A stretch of DNA of 40,490 nt from Bifidobacterium breve. GTDB taxonomy: Bacteria; Actinomycetota; Actinomycetes; Nanopelagicales; Nanopelagicaceae. Positions 1 through 7,754 of this stretch are shown piece after piece. The DNA lies in assembly GCA_945883725.1 (NCBI GenBank), contig CAMCXZ010000008.1, positions 1 through 40,490 on the forward strand. Reading direction: 5' to 3'. Numbering within the stretch: position 1 is the stretch's first letter; every line of letters starts with the position of its first letter. A model generated the notes under the pieces. The model was not told the origin of the DNA. It did not search any database and was given only the letters and a program-made list of their open reading frames with translations. The translations under genes were made by a program, and so were the position numbers.

Positions 1-351
1 GCTTCTGAACCATTTAGCCGCGAGAAAGTTATCGCCGGCGTATCAAAGGCCTGCCAAGGCCGCCCAGTAAATAACGATGATCTTGCTCTGCTAGCGATGC
101 GGGTTGAAGAAACCTTGCGCGCTACTGGTCAAGCCGAAATCGAAGCTCAAGAAGTTGGTTTAGCTATTTTGGCGCCACTCCGCGAACTCGATGAGGTTGC
201 CTACTTACGGTTTGCCTCGGTATACCGTAGTTTTTCCTCCCTTGAAGATTTTGAAGGTGAGATCGCACTTCTCCGCGCGGCTCCTTCAACCCCAGCTTCA
301 AATAATTCCCTAATAAAAAGTACAACCGCAGTTACTTCCTCCGGGAAATAA
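1..351 (+). CDS. nrdR: Transcriptional repressor NrdR, C-terminal part (5' end outside window)
   Basis: The reading frame is open from the first base and ends at TAA 349-351. It encodes the ATP-cone half of NrdR, the nucleotide-sensing repressor of ribonucleotide reductase genes. Visible signatures are [16 protein letters not shown] at the left edge and the typical C-terminal block [16 protein letters not shown] followed by a short variable tail. The N-terminal zinc ribbon, which binds DNA with the cone, lies outside the window. The next gene is nrdJ on the same strand, the usual actinobacterial pairing, so the product probably controls that reductase. The 16 or so residues after the conserved core are low complexity and may be dispensable. 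Identification from the cone motif and from synteny is firm; the missing half cannot be judged. Confidence 0.93.
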   Translation, partial: ASEPFSREKVIAGVSKACQGRPVNNDDLALLAMRVEETLRATGQAEIEAQEVGLAILAPLRELDEVAYLRFASVYRSFSSLEDFEGEIALLRAAPSTPASNNSLIKSTTAVTSSGK

Positions 352-355
352 CTGC
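328..355 (+). terminator. Hairpin overlapping the nrdR stop codon
   Basis: A 7-bp inverted repeat (GCAGTTA at 328-334, TAACTGC at 349-355), extended after one mismatch by TTCC/GGAA, encloses the nrdR stop. There is no T-run after it, so it could be a weak terminator or a processing structure between nrdR and nrdJ. Confidence 0.35.
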
Positions 356-492
356 ACCTTCCCGCACGGCAAAAAACTAAATAACAACTTAATAGCACTA
401 AAAGCATTATAAATCAGGGCTCATAGCGATCACTTCGATCCAGCAGAACTGATTTTTAAAAAACGACGCGAAATAAGAAAATGGAGATTCAC

Positions 493-3315
493 ATGTCAGA
501 TACGGTTATCAACCGAGTAGCAGCGAAAGTAAAGCCTGGGAAGGGCCTAACTATCGAACGCATTTACACCACCGAAGGCACGCACCCTTATGACCAAGTC
601 ACCTGGGAGCGCCGCGATGTGGTCCAGACCAACTGGAAAACTGGCGAAACAGTATTTGAACAACGTGGCGTTGAATACGCTGACTTCTGGTCAGTTAACG
701 CGTCAATGATTGTTACAACAAAGTATTTCCGTGGCGCAGTTGGTCACGAAAACCGTGAATGGTCCTTGAAACAGGTAATCGATCGCGTCGTTCTTACCTA
801 TACCAAGGCCGGAAAAGAAAACGGTTATTTCAACACTGATAAAGATGCTGAGATTTTCGAGCACGAACTTACCTATATGTTGCTACACCAGGTCTTTAGC
901 TTTAACTCTCCAGTCTGGTTTAACGTAGGCACAAACGCTCCACAGCAAGTATCAGCTTGTTTCATTTTGTCAGTAGATGACACCATGGATTCAATTCTTA
1001 ACTGGTACCGCGAAGAAGGAATGATCTTCAAGGGCGGTTCAGGTGCTGGTCTAAACCTTTCACGTATTCGTTCATCAAAGGAACTTCTAAAGTCAGGTGG
1101 CACAGCCTCTGGCCCAGTTTCATTTATGCGCGGTGCTGATGCATCTGCCGGAACAATCAAGTCAGGTGGCGCAACACGTCGCGCGGCCAAGATGGTTGTT
1201 CTAGATGTTGATCATCCAGATATCGAAGAATTCATTGAGACCAAGGTTGCTGAAGAAGACAAGATTCGCGCACTACGCGATGCTGGCTTCGACATGGATC
1301 TCGGTGGCAAGGACATCATCAGCGTTCAATATCAGAATGCAAATAACTCAGTTCGTGTTAGCGATGATTTCATGCGCGCATACGAAAACGGTACTGAGTT
1401 CGGTCTAAAGGCTCGCTCAACTGGTGAAATTATTGAAACCGTTGATGCACGCGCGCTATTCCGCAAGATGGCCGAAGCTGCATGGGCATGTGCTGATCCA
1501 GGAATTCAATATGACGACACCATCAATGATTGGCACACCAATCCTGAGACTGGTCGCATCAACGCATCAAACCCATGTTCTGAATACATGTCACTAGATA
1601 ACTCATCTTGTAACTTGGCATCTCTTAACTTGATGAAATTCCTAAAGGCCGATGGTTCATTTGATGCGAAGACATTTGCTCGCGCAGCTGAAGTAATCAT
1701 CACTGCTATGGATATCTCAATCTGTTTCGCAGATTTCCCAACACAAGCAATCGGTGACACAACTCGTGCCTACCGTCAGCTTGGAATCGGATACGCAAAC
1801 CTTGGTGCACTCCTTATGGCATCAGGTCTTGCTTATGACTCCGAAGGCGGCCGAGCCCTTGCTGGTGCGATCACATCACTTATGTCAGGTGTTACCTACA
1901 AGCGCTCAGCTGAACTAGCTGGCATTGTTGGTGCATACGACGGTTTCGCGCAGAATGCTAAGCCACATGCTCGTGTAATGCGCAAGCACGCAAGCGCATC
2001 ATCATCGGCTAAGTCAATGACAACACTTGATAAAGATGTCTGGGCTGAAGCAAACAAGGCTTGGGATGCATGTCTTTCAACAGGAGACAAAAATGGCTGG
2101 CGTAACGCACAGATTTCTGTGCTTGCACCAACTGGCACCATCGGCCTAATGATGGATTGCGATACAACCGGTATCGAACCTGACTTCTCACTAGTTAAGT
2201 TCAAGAAGCTAGTTGGCGGCGGTTCAATGCAGATCGTTAACCAGACTGTGCCAGCTGCGCTAAAGAAGCTTGGTTATGCCGATGAAACAATCGAAGCAAT
2301 CGTTGAATTCATTGCGAACAACGGACACGTTATCGATGCTCCTGGCCTAAAGCTTGAGCACTACGACGTATTCGATTGCGCACTAGGTGCACGTTCAATC
2401 GCGCCAATGGGCCACGTTCGCATGATGGCTGCTTGCCAGCCATTCCTATCAGGTGCGATCTCAAAGACCGTTAACCTGCCAGAAGATGCAACTGTTGAAG
2501 AAGTTGAAGAGGTTTACTACGAAAGTTGGAAACTAGGCATCAAGGCGTTGGCTGTTTATCGCGATAACTGCAAAGTTGGTCAACCGTTATCTGATGGCAA
2601 GGCAAAGAAGAAGGATGTTGAAGTAGAAGCTGTGGCACCTGCCGCTGCAACACGTAAGCGCCTTCCAAAGTCTCGTCCATCTACAACAACATCATTCGCA
2701 GTCGGTGGCGCTGAGGGTTACATGACCTCAGGTGCTTACGCTGATGGCGCACTTGGCGAAGTATTCCTAAAGCTAGGCAAGCAAGGTTCAACTCTTGCCG
2801 GTGTAATGGATGCCTTCTCAATCGCAGTATCAATTGGCCTTCAGTACGGCGTCCCGCTAGAGACCTTCGTAGAGAAGTTCACTAACTTGCGCTTCGAGCC
2901 AGCTGGTATGACCGATGATCAAGATATTCGTATGGCGCAATCAATGATGGATTACATCTTCCGTCGTCTAGCACTTGATTACTTGCCATTTGATACACGT
3001 AGCGCAATGGGTCTCTACACATCAGCAGAGCGCACACGTGCTCTAGAAACTGGTGAATACTCACCTGATGTCGCAGCTGTAACTGAGACCTTGTCTCAAT
3101 CAGCTGCCCCTGCAGCTGCTCCAGTAGCGGCCAAGGTTCAAGATGTGAAGATTGAAGAAGCACCACGCACATATAACTCTTCAACTGAACTAATGGAAGC
3201 AATTACAGGTGTGGCATCCGATGCTCCACTATGTATGACTTGCGGCGTGAAGATGCGTGCCTCAGGTGCGTGCTACGTATGCGAAGGCTGCGGCAACACC
3301 TCAGGCTGTAGCTAA
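493..3315 (+). CDS. nrdJ: Vitamin B12-dependent class II ribonucleoside-diphosphate reductase NrdJ
   Basis: The product reduces ribonucleotides to deoxyribonucleotides in the cytoplasm, using adenosylcobalamin to make the active-site thiyl radical, so it needs no oxygen and no separate radical subunit. The protein is about 940 residues and resembles actinobacterial NrdJ along its whole length. In the 493-start numbering, the redox cysteine pair is Cys156 (in VSACFILS) and Cys373 (in NSSCNLASLN). The radical motif NPCSE supplies Asn360, Cys362 and Glu364. The C-terminus carries a cysteine tail (CMTCG, then CYVCEGCG) that re-reduces the active site and may bind zinc. An upstream in-frame ATG exists at 481, but GGAG at 483-486 sits six bases before the ATG at 493, so I take 493. 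It follows nrdR by about 140 bases. No cobalamin riboswitch is evident upstream, as expected for an enzyme that uses B12. Confidence 0.97.
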   Translation: MSDTVINRVAAKVKPGKGLTIERIYTTEGTHPYDQVTWERRDVVQTNWKTGETVFEQRGVEYADFWSVNASMIVTTKYFRGAVGHENREWSLKQVIDRVVLTYTKAGKENGYFNTDKDAEIFEHELTYMLLHQVFSFNSPVWFNVGTNAPQQVSACFILSVDDTMDSILNWYREEGMIFKGGSGAGLNLSRIRSSKELLKSGGTASGPVSFMRGADASAGTIKSGGATRRAAKMVVLDVDHPDIEEFIETKVAEEDKIRALRDAGFDMDLGGKDIISVQYQNANNSVRVSDDFMRAYENGTEFGLKARSTGEIIETVDARALFRKMAEAAWACADPGIQYDDTINDWHTNPETGRINASNPCSEYMSLDNSSCNLASLNLMKFLKADGSFDAKTFARAAEVIITAMDISICFADFPTQAIGDTTRAYRQLGIGYANLGALLMASGLAYDSEGGRALAGAITSLMSGVTYKRSAELAGIVGAYDGFAQNAKPHARVMRKHASASSSAKSMTTLDKDVWAEANKAWDACLSTGDKNGWRNAQISVLAPTGTIGLMMDCDTTGIEPDFSLVKFKKLVGGGSMQIVNQTVPAALKKLGYADETIEAIVEFIANNGHVIDAPGLKLEHYDVFDCALGARSIAPMGHVRMMAACQPFLSGAISKTVNLPEDATVEEVEEVYYESWKLGIKALAVYRDNCKVGQPLSDGKAKKKDVEVEAVAPAAATRKRLPKSRPSTTTSFAVGGAEGYMTSGAYADGALGEVFLKLGKQGSTLAGVMDAFSIAVSIGLQYGVPLETFVEKFTNLRFEPAGMTDDQDIRMAQSMMDYIFRRLALDYLPFDTRSAMGLYTSAERTRALETGEYSPDVAAVTETLSQSAAPAAAPVAAKVQDVKIEEAPRTYNSSTELMEAITGVASDAPLCMTCGVKMRASGACYVCEGCGNTSGCS

Positions 3316-3331
3316 TAAGGTTGATTTAGCG

Positions 3332-3370
3332 GCTGGTGTCAGGCGGGCAAAACGCCCATCTGACACCAGC
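3332..3370 (+). terminator. Long hairpin downstream of nrdJ, no T-run
   Basis: GCTGGTGTCAG (3332-3342) is perfectly complementary to CTGACACCAGC (3360-3370), with an inner GGGC/GCCC stem. It lies 16 bases after the nrdJ stop. The 3' flank has no run of T, so it is an I-shaped terminator or an mRNA 3'-end stabiliser. Confidence 0.65.
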
Positions 3371-3428
3371 TCTAAATAACGAGTTTAGGGTTGAAATACC
3401 TATAAACTATCTCTCATATTAAAGAAAC

Positions 3429-3467
3429 TACCTTCGCGGGTTATCCGGTTCGCGGGGGTTTTTCTTT
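3429..3467 (+). terminator. Second terminator-like hairpin with T-run after nrdJ
   Basis: Two CGCG blocks (in TTCGCGGG and TTCGCGGG) can pair, flanked by ACC/GGT and followed directly by TTTTTCTTT. This fits a conventional rho-independent terminator that backs up the upstream T-less hairpin. The stem is imperfect. Confidence 0.5.
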
Positions 3468-3590
3468 GCCCAAAAATTGCCTAGCTATACGTAGCCGCTG
3501 AGCATGGGCGAGGGATTGCCCGAGAAATACTTCAGGACACTCTGGGGTTGATGCTGGGGATTTTCTTAATAGAGGGTCACTCTTATAACT

Positions 3591-4619
3591 ATGAATATTT
3601 CATTTCAAGTAAATAACCGACAACTACTATGGGCCGCATTTCTATTGCTCATTCCAGATACTTTCTTCTGGTACGCAACGCTAGGTTCATCATGGTCTAA
3701 CCCTGCAGAATCCTTTAGTTTTCTAAGTTCAGATACTTATCTGGCGGCTAGTGCGGTTGTCTATTTACTGCTCTTTTTCACACTATTTGTTAAAGGCGAT
3801 CGAGTCTGGAAACCATATTTCATGGTCTTGGCAACCTTTATGGGTATTTATCGCTACCTATCTACAGCAGATACTTGGAATAAGGAAGGCACTTCTGGAA
3901 AGACGATTCTAAATAATTTATTCGTTAAGTTTGATGATCAGCTTCCATTGCAGTTGTTATCAACCATCGCAATGATCATCATTATCGGCCTTTCGATTAA
4001 TGAGTTCAAGAAAGTTAGTTCAATAACCAAATCCCTTTGGAATCGTGCTTTCAGAGCATCTGAATTTTCGGCAAAAACGATTTTGGGAACTCTGATCTAT
4101 TTGGTGGCCATATTAAGCCTCTATGTCACAGAGTTTTTAACCCTTAAAAGCGATGCTGCTTCTCGCGCTCAACAGTATTTCGATGCCGGATTTCAATGGA
4201 CACTGGCATTTGGCTGGATCTTTGGGATCTTGATGATCTTGATAAACGTAATTGTCTTGACGGTGCTTGCCATATTCTTCTTCACAACAGTTCATATCTG
4301 GTGGAAAGAGCTAGTTCTACTCTGGCAAGCCCTGAAAGATTTCCGGGTTAATAAATATATAACCCGATTAATCACTGGCTACATCTACACCTACTTCTTT
4401 ATCGGAACCGTGATAATCATGGCTCTAGCTACACCTATCGCGACCTTTGGCATCTATGGCGCAACTTATGGAACTGAGATAAAGCCAATCTTGGCCGTAT
4501 TTATTTTGGTAGGCATGCTCATAGGAATTTTCGTAGCGATGGCGATCTTGTTGGCAATTCGCTTATTGGTAGAAGTTTCAGTGGCGCTAATCCATATCGC
4601 CCAAAACACGAGCAGGTAA
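3591..4619 (+). CDS. Multi-pass membrane protein of unknown function
   Basis: A 342-residue integral membrane protein. Hydrophobic segments lie near residues 10-27, 48-67, 72-88, 118-136, 164-183, 203-232 (probably two), 262-290 and 298-327, giving about eight or nine helices. The C-terminal stretch (IRLLVEVSVALIHIAQNTSR) resembles the end of DUF4282 small membrane proteins, which finish with an R-x-x-x-E-x-x-x-x-x-x-x-I-A-E/Q-N-T pattern. This is a motif-level impression only. The gene stands alone between two hairpins, so context gives no function. The start is the only ATG near the conserved frame; a GAGGG at about 3575 is too far upstream to be a strong ribosome site, and the sequence just before the ATG is AT-rich (TATAAC). 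I do not recognise the family beyond that resemblance. Confidence 0.8.
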   Translation: MNISFQVNNRQLLWAAFLLLIPDTFFWYATLGSSWSNPAESFSFLSSDTYLAASAVVYLLLFFTLFVKGDRVWKPYFMVLATFMGIYRYLSTADTWNKEGTSGKTILNNLFVKFDDQLPLQLLSTIAMIIIIGLSINEFKKVSSITKSLWNRAFRASEFSAKTILGTLIYLVAILSLYVTEFLTLKSDAASRAQQYFDAGFQWTLAFGWIFGILMILINVIVLTVLAIFFFTTVHIWWKELVLLWQALKDFRVNKYITRLITGYIYTYFFIGTVIIMALATPIATFGIYGATYGTEIKPILAVFILVGMLIGIFVAMAILLAIRLLVEVSVALIHIAQNTSR

Positions 4620-4629
4620 GAATCTTTAA

Positions 4630-4659
4630 GCTGCCCAGAATCAGTCAAATCTGGGCAGC
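4630..4659 (+). terminator. Hairpin downstream of the membrane protein gene, no T-run
   Basis: GCTGCCCAGA (4630-4639) and TCTGGGCAGC (4650-4659) form a perfect 10-bp stem with a 10-base loop, 10 bases after the stop codon. No T-run follows. It resembles the other strong T-less hairpins at gene ends in this window. Confidence 0.6.
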
Positions 4660-4728
4660 GGCTGAATATGGGGCCGAACTGCCGGCCAAAGCGTTGTAAT
4701 TTCGTTACCTAAAATATTCTAAAAAGTA

Positions 4729-4757
4729 CTGACATTCTCAATTTGGGGGAGTAACTT
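4729..4757 (+). promoter_or_regulatory. Predicted promoter of the lacI/ABC operon
   Basis: CTGACA at 4729-4734 (-35 like) is separated by exactly 17 bases from TAACTT at 4752-4757 (-10 like). Transcription would start near 4764, three bases before the LacI operator. The position and spacing agree with an autorepressed operon; the hexamers themselves are only moderate matches. Confidence 0.45.
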
Positions 4758-4766
4758 CACCGTCAG

Positions 4767-4786
4767 AACTGTAAACGATTACAGTT
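4767..4786 (+). promoter_or_regulatory. LacI-family operator
   Basis: The 20-base site AACTGTAAACGATTACAGTT is a near-perfect palindrome with the central CG typical of LacI/GalR operators (pattern TGTAAnCGnTTACA). It covers the predicted transcription start and lies 20 bases before the repressor start codon. I found no second copy before the binding-protein or glycohydrolase genes, so it probably governs the whole operon from its head, including the repressor. Confidence 0.8.
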
Positions 4787-4806
4787 TGAGCATAGGGGAG
4801 TCCCAA

Positions 4807-5802
4807 GTGGCCAATATTGAGGCGGTAGCCAAGCAGGCTGGCGTTTCTGTGGCCTCGGTCTCCCGCGTAATCAATGGCACTGCAGCTCGCGCAGATACTG
4901 AAGCGCGAGTGCGCAAAGCAATTGCCGAACTTGATTACCAACCTAACTCGGCAGCGCGTGCACTTAAGGTGCGCCAATCAGAACAGATCTGTTTATCTTT
5001 CGATGATCTTGCAAACCCGGCATATATCGCGATGACCCGCGGTGTTGGGCGCGAATTAAGTGCCACGAAATATCGCTTGATTTTATCTTCAGCATTTTCT
5101 AGCGTTGAAGAGATTGTTAAACACTTACAAACTATGGGCCGTGGCTTTGCCGATGGCTTAATCATTTCGCCGATCTATAGCGATGAGCGAATCACTAAAT
5201 TAATCGCCGTCCTTCAAATGCCAGTTGTTTTAGTTGGAACTCTGCCTGATGGGCTCGATGTTGATAACGTGCGCGTAGATTCAAGTGCGGGTATTGCTTT
5301 GGCGATTGAACATTTAGTTGAAACCGGCCGCACCAAAATTGGTTTGATCAACGGTCCGCTAAATACTAAGCCAGGTATTCGTCGTAAGGCAGCTTTTGAA
5401 AAAGCGATCAAGGCAGCTGGATTTAAATTTGATAAAGCAAGTGTTATTCAAGCCAATACTTTCTCACCTGAAGCAGGTTACTTTGCTTTCTCAGAAATCG
5501 ATGACTTTTCAAAATTTGATGCTTTTGTTTGCGCAAACGATCAGCTGGCTGCAGGTGCGATGAAGTTTGCATCCGAAAACGGTATTTCGATTCCTGGCGA
5601 TATTGCAATCGTTGGTATCGATAACACCGACATGGCTTCACTTCTGCACCCAACTCTTACTAGCGTTGATTTAAAGGCCGAAGAGCGTGGCGAGATTGCT
5701 GCCCAGTTAATGCTTGACCGCTTAGCTAATCCTGATCGTGCTTCAAAGCAGATCACCGTTGAACCCAAATTGGTAATTAGAGAATCAACGACAAAGAAAT
5801 GA
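4807..5802 (+). CDS. LacI-family transcriptional regulator
   Basis: The protein has an N-terminal helix-turn-helix and hinge (IEAVAKQAGVSVASVSRVIN, about residues 4-23; hinge helix about 46-57, with SAARALKV). A periplasmic-binding-protein-like effector domain follows, with the usual ADGLIISP, VGIDNTDMA and HPTLTSVD segments. At 331 residues it is full length. The start is GTG 4807, preceded by AGGGGAG at 4794-4800; a TTG at 4786 in the same frame lacks a ribosome site and lies inside the operator. It is the first gene of an operon with two ABC permeases and overlaps the first permease by four bases. It presumably represses this operon until a sugar-like inducer binds. The inducer cannot be read from the sequence. 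Confidence 0.92.
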   Translation: MANIEAVAKQAGVSVASVSRVINGTAARADTEARVRKAIAELDYQPNSAARALKVRQSEQICLSFDDLANPAYIAMTRGVGRELSATKYRLILSSAFSSVEEIVKHLQTMGRGFADGLIISPIYSDERITKLIAVLQMPVVLVGTLPDGLDVDNVRVDSSAGIALAIEHLVETGRTKIGLINGPLNTKPGIRRKAAFEKAIKAAGFKFDKASVIQANTFSPEAGYFAFSEIDDFSKFDAFVCANDQLAAGAMKFASENGISIPGDIAIVGIDNTDMASLLHPTLTSVDLKAEERGEIAAQLMLDRLANPDRASKQITVEPKLVIRESTTKK

Positions 5803-6734
5803 GCAGCGTGAGCACCAAAGAAGTTAAGTTAAAGAAGGCTAAGAAATCTAAGAAGGCCAAGTTGTATAACCGGGGCGCCTGGATCTATGCCATGCCTGCT
5901 TTTATTCCACTAGTACTGCTTAGTGTTGTGCCGCTATCGCAAGCGGTCTGGACTGCTTTTACCGATTCAGTTGCTGGCTTTGATGTGAAAGTTTCATTCA
6001 TTGGTTTTGAGAACTTTCGTCGCTTAGCTGGCGATACTTTGTTCTGGCAATCATTTAAAATCGGAATTATCTGGGCAGTATCAGTAACTTTCTTAGCGCT
6101 ATTTCTTGGCTTTGGTTTAGCACTTTTACTAAATCAAAAGCTCCGCTTCCTAGGCTTAATGCGCGTGCTTTCACTTGTCCCGTGGGCGATGCCGCCGGTA
6201 GTGGTGGCAATTATGTGGAGCTTGTTGTTGCGTCCGCAGAGTGGCCCAATTGTTGATTTATTTACAGCCCTTCATATCCCAGGAGCTCAGACAGATTGGT
6301 TAGGCGATTTCAACACTGCGCTACCAACAGTTATTTTGATCGGCGCCTGGGTTGGCATGCCAGTGATTACCGTTTCAATTTTGGCTGCGCTGCAAGGTAT
6401 TCCAACTGAAATGGTCGAAGCCGCGATTATCGATGGTGCAAATGCCTGGAAACGTTTTAGATATATAACTTTGCCAGCTATCAGAGCAATTACTTCGGCT
6501 TTGATTGCGCTAAATATTATCTGGAACTTTAGTTCCTTCGGTCTCGTTTTCGTATTGACGGCAGGTGGTCCGGGCGGCAAAACCTTTGTGCCGGCGCTCT
6601 TTGCATATAACGAAGCATTTAAATATGGAAACTTCGGCTATGCCGCATCAATGGGTGTTGTTATGGCACTTGCGATTGTGGGCATGCTTTCCATCTACTT
6701 ACGAGCTACGAAGAAGGAGGATACCCAGCGATGA
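5799..6734 (+). CDS. Carbohydrate ABC transporter permease (MalF/UgpA type)
   Basis: A 311-residue inner permease of the carbohydrate uptake (CUT1-like) class with about six transmembrane helices after a lysine-rich cytoplasmic N-terminus. The EAA loop that contacts the transport ATPase is visible as EMVEAAIIDGANAWKRFRYI with the following LPAI. It overlaps lacI through ATGA and is followed by the second permease through another ATGA overlap, so the two are translated together as a heterodimer. No ATPase is encoded nearby. In actinobacteria such systems commonly share one MsiK/UgpC-type ATPase encoded elsewhere, so that is the likely partner. Confidence 0.93.
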   Translation: MSSVSTKEVKLKKAKKSKKAKLYNRGAWIYAMPAFIPLVLLSVVPLSQAVWTAFTDSVAGFDVKVSFIGFENFRRLAGDTLFWQSFKIGIIWAVSVTFLALFLGFGLALLLNQKLRFLGLMRVLSLVPWAMPPVVVAIMWSLLLRPQSGPIVDLFTALHIPGAQTDWLGDFNTALPTVILIGAWVGMPVITVSILAALQGIPTEMVEAAIIDGANAWKRFRYITLPAIRAITSALIALNIIWNFSSFGLVFVLTAGGPGGKTFVPALFAYNEAFKYGNFGYAASMGVVMALAIVGMLSIYLRATKKEDTQR

Positions 6735-7606
6735 GTACCGCTTCTAAGCAGCTTCCTGCTATTCCGGTTGAAAAGAAAAAGCGCAAGTACTACTTGATCC
6801 CTACCTATATTGCTGTGGTCTTCTATGTGCTCTTTCTGGGCTTCCCATTTATCTGGATGTTTAGCACCTCGCTAAAAACCCCATATGAGTTGCTGCAACT
6901 ACATCCATCATTGATTCCTGATGGTTTCTATTGGCAGAACTACATCGACATTATTGAAAAGCGCGGGTTGATTAACTCAGCTAAAAACAGCTTTATAATT
7001 GCGCTGTTAACTGCAGCTCTGACCACTGTCTTTACGGTGCCAGCAGCATATGCAATTGCTCGTCTGCGTAAGGTGTTCTCCGGTGTTGCTACTGCTTGGA
7101 TTTTAATTAGCCAAGTTTTCCCAGTATCCCTAGTGATAATTCCGCTCTTCATGGCGGTTCGTCGTATTGGCTTGCTAGATACGATTTGGGGTTTGGTGCT
7201 GGTTTATTTGGTAGCTAGCTTGCCGTTCGCGCTCTGGATGTTAAAAGGTTACGTTTCTTCAATTCCAGTAGATCTTGAAGAAGCTGGCGCCATGGATGGA
7301 GCATCTTCATTCCAGATCTTGGTCCGAATAGTTTTCCCACTGCTAGTTCCTGGCATTGTGGCAACTGCGCTCTTTACTTTCCTTAATTCCTGGAATGAGT
7401 TCTTCTTTGCACTTGTGCTAATTCAATCACCTGAAAATGAAACGCTGCCACTTACCTTGGCGCGCTTTATGGGTTCTGAAGGTCAAGTATTACTTGGCCC
7501 ATTAGCAGCTGGTGCTTTCTTAGCCACGATCCCTTCATTGGTGATCTTCGGTGTCATGCAACGCAAACTTGCTAGCGGCTTATTAGCCGGTGCCGTTAAA
7601 GGATAA
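6731..7606 (+). CDS. Carbohydrate ABC transporter permease (MalG/UgpE type)
   Basis: A 291-residue permease, the second half of the heterodimeric channel. It has the typical N-terminal helix with FPFIWMFSTSLKTP and a C-terminal half with the EAA loop DLEEAGAMDGASSFQILVRI followed by VFPLLVPG. AGGAGG at 6714-6719, inside the end of the preceding gene, serves the ATG at 6731. It is co-transcribed with lacI and the first permease. The binding protein starts about 150 bases downstream behind a small hairpin, suggesting extra expression of the binding protein. Confidence 0.93.
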   Translation: MSTASKQLPAIPVEKKKRKYYLIPTYIAVVFYVLFLGFPFIWMFSTSLKTPYELLQLHPSLIPDGFYWQNYIDIIEKRGLINSAKNSFIIALLTAALTTVFTVPAAYAIARLRKVFSGVATAWILISQVFPVSLVIIPLFMAVRRIGLLDTIWGLVLVYLVASLPFALWMLKGYVSSIPVDLEEAGAMDGASSFQILVRIVFPLLVPGIVATALFTFLNSWNEFFFALVLIQSPENETLPLTLARFMGSEGQVLLGPLAAGAFLATIPSLVIFGVMQRKLASGLLAGAVKG

Positions 7607-7644
7607 GGGGGTCGGATAAAAGCTACAGCGAGAAAGGTTTATCG

Positions 7645-7666
7645 CGAATTTTTAATAATTCGTTTT
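7645..7666 (+). other. Small hairpin with T-run between permease and binding-protein genes
   Basis: CGAATT (7645-7650) pairs with AATTCG (7657-7662) across a six-base loop and is followed by TTTT. It could be a weak terminator or an mRNA-processing site that separates the permease message from the more abundant binding-protein message. The stem is short and AT-rich, so support is modest. Confidence 0.3.
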
Positions 7667-7754
7667 GAACCGGATGATCAAGTCAGTAAAGATCTATAAG
7701 CAGTAAGGGATATTCACCGATGAGTATTCTGTTAATTAACTAGAGGAGAACTAA

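Noticed and set aside
352-492. Cobalamin riboswitch before nrdJ
   Set aside because: The 140-base leader lacks the B12-box pattern and is too short for the aptamer; a B12-requiring enzyme would not be expected to be switched off by B12.
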